This document shows, in pieces, positions 34,680 to 42,369 of a DNA stretch of 64,000 nucleotides. This DNA is from Arthrobacter mobilis. GTDB lineage: Bacteria; Actinomycetota; Actinomycetes; Actinomycetales; Micrococcaceae. A program made the translations under genes and the position numbers. The stretch lies in contig NZ_JAAZSQ010000001.1 of the NCBI RefSeq assembly GCF_012395835.1, positions 124,001 through 188,000 on the forward strand, in the 5' to 3' direction. Within the stretch, counting starts at the first letter, position 1. Every line of letters begins with the position of its first letter. A model generated the notes under the pieces. It saw nothing but the letters and a program-made list of their open reading frames with translations, searched no databases and was not told the DNA's origin.

Positions 34680-34711
34680 GGCGGGGGCTACCGATTCCGG
34701 TGGCCCCCGCC
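34680..34711 (+). terminator. Hairpin terminator ending the amine operon
   Basis: Fourteen-base arms GGCGGGGGCTACCG (34680-34693) and CGGTGGCCCCCGCC (34698-34711), with one G-T wobble and a 4-base loop. It follows the SDR stop by 35 bases. Confidence 0.75.
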
Positions 34712-34793
34712 GTCGTCGTGCCTGCCGCTTTTTCGCAGGCAGCAGGTAAGAGGGCGATGTCAAGAGTGCCCCAATAGTCAACCGCTGTTCACT

Positions 34794-34811
34794 GGGCAAC
34801 AAGTCTTGCCC
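34794..34811. promoter_or_regulatory. Inverted repeat in the promoter region of the second SDR unit
   Basis: GGGCAA (34794-34799) and TTGCCC (34806-34811) flank 6 bases. The region between the terminator and the next gene is comparatively AT-rich, so it may hold a separate promoter and operator. Confidence 0.35.
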
Positions 34812-34876
34812 ACCCTCCGCCGGACAGAATGATGGCAGCCATCACATTGACTGCTGCTGAAGGGGAGGACGGCTGG

Positions 34877-35686
34877 ATGAACGGCGCCGAAGGACAAGCC
34901 GCGGGAAAGACGGTCCTGGTCACCGGAGGCGGCACCGGAATCGGTGCTGCCGTGGCGGCACGGCTGGCGCAGGACGGCATGCGCGTTGCCGTCGCTGGAC
35001 GCCGGGAAGCGCCGCTGAAGGAGGTCGCCGGACGGATCGGCGGGCTGGCCGTTCCCGGGGACATGGCTGATTCCGACGACGCCGCGGAGACCGTCCGGCG
35101 CGTCGTCGACCACTACGGCCGGCTCGACGCCGTCGTCGCCAATGCCGGCGGCCACGGCTTCTCCCCGGTCGGCGAAACGGACGACCAGTCCTGGGCCGGG
35201 AGCATCAACGCCAACCTCACCACCGCGTTCAAGACCGTCCGCGCGGCGCTGCCGGAACTGACCCGCAACCGCGGTTCGGTGGTCATCGTGTCCTCGCTCG
35301 CCGGGCTCTTCGCCGGCCCGGGCGTGGCCGGCTACACCGTGGGCAAGCACGCGCTGATCGGCCTGACCAAGACCCTGGCCCGCGACTACGGGCCGGCCAA
35401 CGTCCGGGTCAACGCCCTGTGCCCGGGCTGGGTGCGCACCCCGATGGCCGATGCCGAAATGGACGAATTCGCCCAGGCGGCCGGCATCGCCAGCCGCGAC
35501 GAAGCGTACGGGAAGGTCACCGAGCACGTGCCGCTGCGCCGGCCCGCGCAGCCGGAGGAGATGGCGTCGATCGTCAGGTTCCTGGTCTCCGACGAATCCT
35601 CCTACATCACCGGGGCCACCATCGTCGCCGACGGCGGCGCCCACATTGTCGACCTGCCCACCGTGCCGTTCGAAGTCCTCAACTGA
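34877..35686 (+). CDS. Short-chain dehydrogenase/reductase
   Basis: A 269-residue SDR from the ATG at 34877, which has GGGGAGG in front. GGGTGIG (17-23), S140, Y153 and K157 (YTVGK) are in place; G41-R42-R43 after the second strand suggests NADP. It belongs to the FabG-like group with no assignable substrate. It is separated from the preceding operon by a hairpin and is followed after 39 bases by an APC permease, so the two probably form their own unit. Confidence 0.88.
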   Translation: MNGAEGQAAGKTVLVTGGGTGIGAAVAARLAQDGMRVAVAGRREAPLKEVAGRIGGLAVPGDMADSDDAAETVRRVVDHYGRLDAVVANAGGHGFSPVGETDDQSWAGSINANLTTAFKTVRAALPELTRNRGSVVIVSSLAGLFAGPGVAGYTVGKHALIGLTKTLARDYGPANVRVNALCPGWVRTPMADAEMDEFAQAAGIASRDEAYGKVTEHVPLRRPAQPEEMASIVRFLVSDESSYITGATIVADGGAHIVDLPTVPFEVLN

Positions 35687-35725
35687 CCACCGGCAATCCA
35701 CCGTTGCCCCGTCCAAGGAGTACCC

Positions 35726-37234
35726 ATGCAGCCTCGCTTGCCTGAAACAGCGGCGCAGAGCACCCGACTGTCCGCCAACACCCTCGGTGTCGGGGGCATC
35801 GTCTTCCTGGTGCTGGCCGCCGTGGCGCCGCTGACCGGCATCATCGTCATCGCCACCCTGGGCATCGCCCTGGGCAACGGCGGCGGTATGGCCGGCGCCT
35901 TCCTGATCGCCACGGTGATCCTGCTGCTCTTCGCCGTCGGCTACGCCCAGATGTCCAAGAAGCTGGTCAGCGCCGGCGGCTTCTACGCGTTCGTGGTCAA
36001 GGGCCTGGGCCGGCCGATGGGCGTGGTGGCCGGCTTCATTGCCATGCTCGGCTACAACTGCTTCGTCGCCGGGGCGATCGGCACCTCCGGCTTCTTCACC
36101 GCCACGGTGATGAAGGAGCTGACCGGGATCGACCTGCCGTGGTTCGCCTGGAGCCTGGTCTCGGTCGCGCTGGTCTTCCTGCTGACCCGCCGCGGCATCG
36201 ACGTCAGCGCCAAGGTGCTGGGCGTCTGCCTGGTCCTGGAGGTCTCCATCCTGGTGCTGCTGGACTTCCGGATCCTGTTCAGCCACGGCTTTTCCGCCGA
36301 GGCGCTGCTGCCGCAGACCGTGCTCTCCGGCTCCGTGGGCCTGGCCCTGCTCTTCGCCGCCAACTGCTTCGTCGGCTTCGAGGCCACCGGCCTGTTCAGC
36401 GAGGAAGCCAAGGACCCGCGCCGGACCATCCCGCGGGCCACCTATATCGCCATCCTGTTCATCGGCATTTTCGCCGCCTTCACCACCTGGGCCATCGTCA
36501 GCGCCCTTGGGGTGGCCCAGGCCCAGGGGACCGCGCTCGAGCACCTGCCCACCGGCGACCTCGTCTTCATGCTCTCCAGCCAGTACCTGGGCGACTTCCT
36601 GACCAAGGTCATGATGGTACTGCTGCTCGTCTCGCTCTTCGCGGCCCTGCTGGCCCTGCACAATTCCGCCGCCCGCTACATCTACGCCTACGGCCGGGTG
36701 GGTATCCTGCCCGCCGCGCTGGGCCGCACCCGCAGCGCCAACGGCGCCCCGCAGAACGCCAGCGCCGCCCAGCTGGTCTTCGGCACGCTGGTGGCATTCA
36801 TCTACTTCGTCGCCGGCCTGGACCCGATCGCGGCGCTGACCGCCTCGATGACCGGGTTCGGCACCCTGGGCATCCTGGCGCTGCAGATGCTCGCCGCCAT
36901 CGCCGTCGTCGTCCACTTCCGCCGCAGCCGGGACACCCGGATCTGGAAGACCCTCGTGGCGCCGGGCATCGGCGCCCTGGGCCTGGCCGCGATCGTGCTG
37001 CTGGCGATTGCCAACTTCGGTACCCTGGCCGGATCTGACAGCCCGGTCATCGGCATGCTGCCGTGGCTGCTGGCCGTGGCCACGGTGGCCGGCCTGGCCA
37101 CTGCGCACTGGCTGAAGACCCGCAGGCCGCAGGTCTACGACGAGCTGCTGCGGGACATGGAACGCTACGACCAGGCCGAAGCCGCTGCCGGACGCGGGCA
37201 GGCCGAGCCTGCGGCGTCCGGACCGCTGGCCTGA
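35726..37234 (+). CDS. APC-superfamily amino acid/amine permease
   Basis: A 502-residue permease with about 12 membrane helices, an N-terminal SANTLGVGGIVFLVLAAVAPL block and the conserved FVGFEATGLFSEEAKDPRRTIPRA loop of the AmyF/YcaM-like APC group. The cytoplasmic tail after about residue 455 is hydrophilic. It is downstream of the second SDR in a probable two-gene unit. The substrate could be the same amine as the upstream operon or a different one. Confidence 0.88.
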   Translation: MQPRLPETAAQSTRLSANTLGVGGIVFLVLAAVAPLTGIIVIATLGIALGNGGGMAGAFLIATVILLLFAVGYAQMSKKLVSAGGFYAFVVKGLGRPMGVVAGFIAMLGYNCFVAGAIGTSGFFTATVMKELTGIDLPWFAWSLVSVALVFLLTRRGIDVSAKVLGVCLVLEVSILVLLDFRILFSHGFSAEALLPQTVLSGSVGLALLFAANCFVGFEATGLFSEEAKDPRRTIPRATYIAILFIGIFAAFTTWAIVSALGVAQAQGTALEHLPTGDLVFMLSSQYLGDFLTKVMMVLLLVSLFAALLALHNSAARYIYAYGRVGILPAALGRTRSANGAPQNASAAQLVFGTLVAFIYFVAGLDPIAALTASMTGFGTLGILALQMLAAIAVVVHFRRSRDTRIWKTLVAPGIGALGLAAIVLLAIANFGTLAGSDSPVIGMLPWLLAVATVAGLATAHWLKTRRPQVYDELLRDMERYDQAEAAAGRGQAEPAASGPLA

Positions 37235-37252
37235 TCCCCAGGCTCCGCCGGC

Positions 37253-37287
37253 GGGCGCCGGCCGGTCCTTGCGGCCGGCCGGCGCCC
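37253..37287 (+). terminator. Hairpin terminator after the APC permease
   Basis: Perfect 13-base arms GGGCGCCGGCCGG (37253-37265) and CCGGCCGGCGCCC (37275-37287) around a 9-base loop, 18 bases after the permease stop. Confidence 0.75.
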
Positions 37288-37350
37288 CGCTGTGTGGTGG
37301 CCGGCCGGTGCGCACTGCCGGGGCCGGCGCCGGAGGCTGTTGGTAGGATC

Positions 37351-37377
37351 GTTCCGCCGGGCAACAGCCGGCGGAAC
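37351..37377 (+). other. Hairpin in the idi leader, next to a -10-like box
   Basis: Perfect 10-base arms GTTCCGCCGG (37351-37360) and CCGGCGGAAC (37368-37377). A TAGGAT -10-like element at 37344-37349 lies immediately upstream, so the idi transcript would begin with this hairpin. No strong ribosome site is visible between the hairpin and the ATG at 37396. Confidence 0.45.
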
Positions 37378-37395
37378 AGGCGGCGATGAACGGCA

Positions 37396-37917
37396 ATGAA
37401 CACCGGGAACCCGGAGCAGGTGGTCCTGCTCGATGATGCCTTCCATCCGGTCGGCGTGGCGGACAAGGCGTCCGTGCACACCGGGGACACGCCGCTGCAC
37501 CTGGCCTTCTCCTGCCACATCTCCGATCCCGCCGGCCGCCTCCTGGTGACCCGGCGGTCCCTGGCCAAGAAGACCTGGCCGGGGGTGTGGACCAATTCCG
37601 CCTGCGGCCACCCGGCGCCGGGCGAGCGCCTCGAGGATGCCGTGCGCCGCCGCGTCCGCTACGAGCTGGGCCTGCGGCTGGAAGAGCTGCAGCTGGCGCT
37701 GCCGGACTTCAGGTACCGGGCCGTGGACGCCTCCGGGATCGTGGAGAACGAGTTCTGCCCGGTCTTCACCGCCCTGACCTCCGATACCCCGGATCCGCGC
37801 CCGGACGAGGTCATCGAATACCGCTGGGTCAGCCCTTCCCGGCTGCGCACTGCGGTCAATGCCGCGCCGTGGGCGTTCAGCCCCTGGCTGGTGCTGCAGC
37901 TGGAGCACCTGGACTGA
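37396..37917 (+). CDS. idi: Isopentenyl-diphosphate delta-isomerase, type 1
   Basis: Nudix-fold enzyme interconverting isopentenyl and dimethylallyl diphosphate for isoprenoid synthesis. Its 173 residues are near the 182 of E. coli Idi. Active-site residues align well: C70 (NSACGHP), metal ligands H28, H35, H72, and E117/E119 (VENEFCPVF). It is an isolated gene; no other mevalonate, MEP or carotenoid gene is nearby. It ends 12 bases before the convergent HtaA-domain gene. Confidence 0.96.
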   Translation: MNTGNPEQVVLLDDAFHPVGVADKASVHTGDTPLHLAFSCHISDPAGRLLVTRRSLAKKTWPGVWTNSACGHPAPGERLEDAVRRRVRYELGLRLEELQLALPDFRYRAVDASGIVENEFCPVFTALTSDTPDPRPDEVIEYRWVSPSRLRTAVNAAPWAFSPWLVLQLEHLD

Positions 37918-37929
37918 ACTGCGGTCCGG

Positions 37930-38469
37930 CTACCGCATCGTGGGCGCCGGAACCCGGATGGACAGCGGGTCCATGGGCTGGTTGGTCCCGTACTGGTGGT
38001 TGAAGACGTCGCTGCCCTCGCGGGTCAGGCGGGTCTCGAGCGCCGGCCAGACGAGGCTGCCGGCCACCAGCTGCGGCGCGGCGGCGTCGAAGGCCACCAG
38101 CGCGATCCGCTCCGAGGCCTCGGTGTCCGGTTCGCCGATGGCGGTGGTCAGGGTGCCGCCGTCCGGACCGAACTCGATCCACGGGCTGGCAATCTGCACG
38201 AACATCATGCCGTAGTGGCCGGAGAGGCGCACATCGCCGCGGAAACGCAGGACCCCGGTCCCGGCTGCCGGGTCGAAGCTGCCGCCGCCGGGCAGGAAGT
38301 TGAACAGGCCCGGAGCAACCTGGGAGGCGCCCTCGGCCGCGGAGATGTCGCCGTCGGGCAGGCTGGTCAGGTAGTTGACGAAGCTGCGCTTGACACCCCA
38401 GGTCAGCCCCTCCGGCGGAAGGGCGTCCGCGGCCCGGGCGGCGGGTTCTGCCTCGGCGTGCTCGTTCAC
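37930..38469 (-). CDS. HtaA domain protein without export signal
   Basis: A 179-residue protein with one HtaA domain (GLTWGVKRSFVNYLTSLPDG at about 21-40, FNFLPGGGSFDPAAGTG, LRFRGDVRLSGHYGMMFVQI). HtaA domains in Corynebacterium HtaA/HtaB bind haem at the cell surface with Tyr and His residues; here Y67-like and H-rich positions (SGHYG) are kept. Unlike those proteins it has no signal peptide or membrane anchor, so it appears cytoplasmic. The role is unknown; a haem or hydrophobic ligand is possible. Confidence 0.8.
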   Translation of the reverse strand: MNEHAEAEPAARAADALPPEGLTWGVKRSFVNYLTSLPDGDISAAEGASQVAPGLFNFLPGGGSFDPAAGTGVLRFRGDVRLSGHYGMMFVQIASPWIEFGPDGGTLTTAIGEPDTEASERIALVAFDAAAPQLVAGSLVWPALETRLTREGSDVFNHQYGTNQPMDPLSIRVPAPTMR

Positions 38470-38576
38470 GGCGTGCTCCTGACCTCGGTTCGTTTTCCTT
38501 GAGCTTAACCGGAGCCGGGCGGCTGCGGGGCGGAAGTGTCCTTGTGTGGCGCGCCCGCGGCAGGGGAGGGCCCGCC

Positions 38577-39917
38577 CTACCCGCGCAGCGCGCGGTCCAG
38601 CCGGTCCGCCCGGGCACGGAAGGCCAGGTACCGGGGATCGCCGGTGCCGAGCACCCGGCCGAGTGCGGCGACGGCGTCGGTATCGCCGGCGCCCATGTCG
38701 GTGGCGAGCCAGCGGGCCAGCGCATCGGCGGACCCGCTGGCCCGCACAGCCGCGCCGACGGCGCTGTTGAGCTCTTCGCGCAGCTGCTCCACGGCCAGTG
38801 CCGTGGACCGGCTCAGCAGCGGGGCAGTGTAGGCGGCCACGGCGTCGCCGACGTGCCCGGCACGCAGCAGTTCCAGGATGCGGCCGGCATCGGATGCGGC
38901 CCGCGGATTCAGCCGGTACGGATGGGAGTCGATGAAGCTGCCCAGGGCGGAGCGGATGCGGTGCATCTCGATCCGCACGGTCGCCGGCGAGCCGGCCTCC
39001 CCGTACAGTTCATAGGCCAGTTCGTCCGCGCTGAAGCCCTGCCGGCGCGACTGGAGCAGGACCAGGATTTCGGCCCGGCGCAGGGTCAGCGGCTTTCTGG
39101 ATCCGTCCGCCAGCAGCACCGCCGGCTGCTCGCCGAGCAGCTCGAGGGCAGCGACGGCGTCCCGGGCGGCGCCGGAACCGGCAGCGGGCCGGACGGGGTC
39201 CGCCAGCCTGTTCGCGGCAGCCGGGGCGGGCTGCCTGGCCAGCAGTTCCTCGGCCACCCGGACCCCGCACCGGACCATGCGCAGGCTGTCGGCGGTCACG
39301 GTCTCCAGCGGGCCGGAAACGTCCAGGACGCCCAGCACCTCGCCGTTGAGCGGATCCCGGATGGGGGCGGCGGTACACGCCCAGTCGTGGTGGGTACGCA
39401 CCAGGTGCTCGGCGGAAAACAGCTGGACCGGCCCGCCGGTGGCCAGCGCTTCGCTGATCGCATTGGTGCCGATGCCTGCCTCGGACCAGTCGGCCCCTTC
39501 GACGAATTCGAGTGAGTCGGCCCGCCGCAGCGCCGGCCGGCTGCCGATCCGCCAGAGCACCTCGCCGCGGGCGTCGGTGACGATCAGCAGGTGCCGCCCG
39601 GCCGGCCCGTCATCGGCCAGCAGGTCGGTCAGCGCGGGCAGGACTGCCTGCAGGCGGTGGCTCCGGCGCAGGACGGGCACCTCGGCGGGTTCGTGCAGGT
39701 GCCGGGGGCTGTGCTGGTCCGGGCTGATGCCCAGCGCCATCGAGCGCTGCCAGGAGGCCACCAGGCGGGCGGGGATTTCGGGCCGGGACGCGCCGGCGAT
39801 CACCAGTTCGTGCGCCCGGCGCAGCAGCCTGGCATAGTCGTGCGGCGCCGTGAAGCGCAGCCCGGGTTCGGGCACGGGCACAGCCATCCTGCCCCGTCCG
39901 CGCTGGTAGCCAGGCAC
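38577..39917 (-). CDS. AcoR-like GAF domain transcriptional regulator
   Basis: A 446-residue activator or repressor with an N-terminal AcoR-type sensor: VASWQRSMALGISPDQ, GAF core EGADWSEAGIGTNAISEALATG and THHDWACTAAPIRDP. It lacks the sigma-54 AAA domain of true AcoR, as is normal in actinobacteria. Residues about 265-345 (KPLTLRRAEILVLLQS, YELYGEAGSPATVRIEMHRI) form a winged-helix output region, followed by a helical tail. It is divergent from the flavin monooxygenase at 40128 and probably controls it. The start could be an internal ATG about 10 residues in. Confidence 0.88.
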   Translation of the reverse strand: MPGYQRGRGRMAVPVPEPGLRFTAPHDYARLLRRAHELVIAGASRPEIPARLVASWQRSMALGISPDQHSPRHLHEPAEVPVLRRSHRLQAVLPALTDLLADDGPAGRHLLIVTDARGEVLWRIGSRPALRRADSLEFVEGADWSEAGIGTNAISEALATGGPVQLFSAEHLVRTHHDWACTAAPIRDPLNGEVLGVLDVSGPLETVTADSLRMVRCGVRVAEELLARQPAPAAANRLADPVRPAAGSGAARDAVAALELLGEQPAVLLADGSRKPLTLRRAEILVLLQSRRQGFSADELAYELYGEAGSPATVRIEMHRIRSALGSFIDSHPYRLNPRAASDAGRILELLRAGHVGDAVAAYTAPLLSRSTALAVEQLREELNSAVGAAVRASGSADALARWLATDMGAGDTDAVAALGRVLGTGDPRYLAFRARADRLDRALRG

Positions 39918-39952
39918 GTATCACGTCCTTCCTGCCGCTCGGTCGCCGCTTT

Positions 39953-39969
39953 GTCCCGCCCCGCGGGAC
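39953..39969. promoter_or_regulatory. Palindrome between the GAF regulator and the monooxygenase
   Basis: GTCCCGC-CCC-GCGGGAC is a perfect 7-base inverted repeat, 36 bases upstream of the regulator start. A direct repeat TGCAAC (39986-39991 and 39997-40002), spaced one helical turn, lies closer to the monooxygenase. Either could bind the regulator. Confidence 0.45.
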
Positions 39970-40127
39970 CGCCCGGCAGCGCCCATGCAACGCCGCTGCA
40001 ACCCCTGCGGCGCTGTACTGGTCGCGTCCCTACCAGTGACGCCGGTCACGTCCGCATCAGCATACGCGCTGCGCCCCTGCCGGTGCGAGCCCGAACGGGA
40101 CCGACCCTTGGACACAAAGGAGTGCAC

Positions 40128-41918
40128 ATGACTGCTTCACCCACTGCCGCCGCCGAGGCTTGGCTGGCGGAGTTCGACCGGGCCCTGCAGGCCCGGGACC
40201 TCGACGGCGCCCTGGCGCTCTTCGGCGAGGAATGCTACTGGCGGGACTTCGTCTCCTTCACCTGGAACCTGAAGACGCTCGAAGGCAGGGACGAGATCCG
40301 GAGCATGCTCGCCGGCAGGCTGGAGGACGTGAAGCCTTCCGGCTGGCACCTGACCGAGGACGCATCCGGGGACGGGGATGCCGTGCAGGCCTGGGCCGGT
40401 TTCGAGACCGGGGCGGCCCGCGGCTGGGCGCACCTGCGGCTGCGGGACGGCAAATGCTGGACCCTGCTGACCACCATGCAGGAGCTGAAGGGGTTCGAGG
40501 AGAAGAAGGGACCCAACCGCGAGCAGGGCGTGGCACACGAAATCACCAGGGGCCGCCGGTCGTGGCTCGAGCTCAAGCAGGAGGCCGAGGCCCGGCTGGG
40601 CTACGAGGAGCAGCCCTACTGCGTGATTATCGGCGGCGGGCAGGGCGGCATCGGCCTGGCCGCGCGGCTGCGCCGGCTGGGCGTGCCGACCATCGTCGTC
40701 GAAAAGAACGCCAGGCCGGGGGATTCCTGGCGCAACCGGTACAAGTCCCTGCACCTGCACGATCCGGTCTGGTACGACCACCTGCCCTACCTGAAGTTCC
40801 CGGACGACTGGCCCGTCTTTGCTGCCAAGGACAAGATCGGTGACTGGCTGGAGCAGTACACCCGGATCATGGAACTGAACTACTGGTCAGGCACCGAATG
40901 CACCAAGGCCAGCTTCGACGAGGCCGCGGGGGAGTGGGTGGTGGACGTGGTGCGCAACGGCGAACCGGTCACCCTGCGGCCCAGGCAGCTGGTGTTCGCG
41001 CTCGGGGTGTCCGGCTACCCGAACATTCCGGCGTTCGACGGCGCCGCTTCCTTCCTCGGCCAGCAGCACCATTCCTCCCGGCATCCCGGCGGCGGCGACT
41101 GGACGGGCAAGAAGGCAGTGGTCATCGGCTCGAACAATTCGGCACACGATATCTGCGCCGACCTCTGGGAGCACGGCGCGGAGGTGACCATGGTCCAGCG
41201 GTCCTCCACGCACATTGCCCGCAGCGAATCGCTGATGGACCTGGCCCTGGGGGACCTGTATTCCGAGCGCGCGCTGGCCAGCGGCGTGACCACGGAGAAG
41301 GCGGACATGCTCTTTGCCTCGTTGCCTTACCGGATCCTGCCCGAGGCGCAGATCCCGGTGTACCGGAAGATGGCCGAGCAGGACGCGGAGTTTTACGCGC
41401 AGCTGAAGGCCGCCGGGTTCGAGCTGGACTTCGGCGCCGACGGCTCCGGGTTGTTCCTGAAATACCTGCGCCGCGGCTCCGGGTATTACATCGACGTCGG
41501 TGCCTCGCAGCTGATCATCGACGGCCGGGTCAAGCTGGCCCGCGGCGAAGTGGAGAAGATCACCGGCAGTGCCGTCGTGCTCGAGGACGGGACCGAGCTG
41601 GAGGCGGACCTGATTGTCTACGCCACTGGGTACGGTTCCATGAATTCCTGGCTGGCCGACCTGGTCTCGCCGGAGGTGGCCGACCGGGTGGGCAAGTGCT
41701 GGGGCTACGGGTCGGATACGCCCAAGGACCCGGGTCCCTGGGAGGGCGAGCTGCGCAATATGTGGAAGCCGACCAATGTGGAGAACCTCTGGATCCACGG
41801 CGGGAACCTGCACCAGAGCCGGCACTACTCGCTGTACCTGGCCCTGCAGCTCAAGGCCCGGATGGAGGGGCTGGACACCCCGGTGTACGGTCTGCAGCCC
41901 TCCCACCACCCCCGGTAG
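40128..41918 (+). CDS. Flavin-containing monooxygenase with N-terminal SnoaL-like domain
   Basis: NADPH/FAD-dependent oxygenase, 596 residues. Residues 1-115 are an NTF2/SnoaL-like domain (ALFGEECYWRDFVSFTW); the flavoprotein core follows. FAD is bound by IIGGGQGGIGLA (about 166-177) and NADP by VVIGSNNSAHD (about 330-340); YATGYGS near the end is the family's second dinucleotide-associated motif. AAAGGAG precedes the ATG. The order regulator-monooxygenase resembles inducible ketone or aromatic degradation genes, but the substrate is not evident. Family members catalyse N-, S- or Baeyer-Villiger oxidation. Confidence 0.88.
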   Translation: MTASPTAAAEAWLAEFDRALQARDLDGALALFGEECYWRDFVSFTWNLKTLEGRDEIRSMLAGRLEDVKPSGWHLTEDASGDGDAVQAWAGFETGAARGWAHLRLRDGKCWTLLTTMQELKGFEEKKGPNREQGVAHEITRGRRSWLELKQEAEARLGYEEQPYCVIIGGGQGGIGLAARLRRLGVPTIVVEKNARPGDSWRNRYKSLHLHDPVWYDHLPYLKFPDDWPVFAAKDKIGDWLEQYTRIMELNYWSGTECTKASFDEAAGEWVVDVVRNGEPVTLRPRQLVFALGVSGYPNIPAFDGAASFLGQQHHSSRHPGGGDWTGKKAVVIGSNNSAHDICADLWEHGAEVTMVQRSSTHIARSESLMDLALGDLYSERALASGVTTEKADMLFASLPYRILPEAQIPVYRKMAEQDAEFYAQLKAAGFELDFGADGSGLFLKYLRRGSGYYIDVGASQLIIDGRVKLARGEVEKITGSAVVLEDGTELEADLIVYATGYGSMNSWLADLVSPEVADRVGKCWGYGSDTPKDPGPWEGELRNMWKPTNVENLWIHGGNLHQSRHYSLYLALQLKARMEGLDTPVYGLQPSHHPR

Positions 41919-41921
41919 CCC

Positions 41922-41965
41922 GCTGCCGGTGTCCCTGTCGGAACTGCGGCAGGGACACCGGCAGC
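41922..41965. terminator. Bidirectional hairpin terminator
   Basis: Perfect 16-base arms GCTGCCGGTGTCCCTG (41922-41937) and CAGGGACACCGGCAGC (41950-41965), between the convergent monooxygenase and cupin genes. Confidence 0.85.
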
Positions 41966-41967
41966 CA

Positions 41968-42318
41968 TCAGGCGAGGTCCAGGGTCACGTAGGTCTTGCG
42001 GACCGTCTCATGAACCTCCCAGGTGCCCTGCCAGCCGGCGGGCATGACAATGGTGTCCCCGGCCCGGGCCTGGACCGGGGCCTGCCCGTCCGCGGTGATG
42101 GTCACCCGGCCGGCGAGGAGCTGGCAGACCTCGTGGTAGCCGTCGCGCACGGCGGTGAACGTGCCGGGCGAGCACTCCCACACACCGACCGAGAGCTGGT
42201 CGGCGGTCCAGATTTCCTGGGCGGCCTCGGTCTGCGCGGTCAGCGACGTCGGCTTCGGCGCCGGTGTGCCGAGGTCGGTCTGCGGAGCGGCGGCGAGGTG
42301 GATGGTGGCGGTGGACAT
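41968..42318 (-). CDS. Cupin domain protein
   Basis: A 116-residue single-cupin protein of the DUF861/EutQ-like group: WECSPGTFTAVRDGYHEVCQLLAGRVTI in cupin motif 1 and ARAGDTIVMPAGWQGTWEVHE in motif 2. It is the last gene of the amine-import operon, 51 bases after the oxidase gene. Metal binding and a small isomerase or hydrolase function are possible but unproven. Confidence 0.88.
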   Translation of the reverse strand: MSTATIHLAAAPQTDLGTPAPKPTSLTAQTEAAQEIWTADQLSVGVWECSPGTFTAVRDGYHEVCQLLAGRVTITADGQAPVQARAGDTIVMPAGWQGTWEVHETVRKTYVTLDLA

Positions 42319-42369
42319 GGCTTCCTTTCCTGCGCCGGTGCCGGCGCGGGCTGGTCGGGCGGCGGTAAG

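Noticed and set aside
34778-37396. An 872-codon minus-strand frame opposite the SDR and APC permease
   Set aside because: Low-complexity Gly/His/Arg/Gln translation, and the plus strand is clearly coding.
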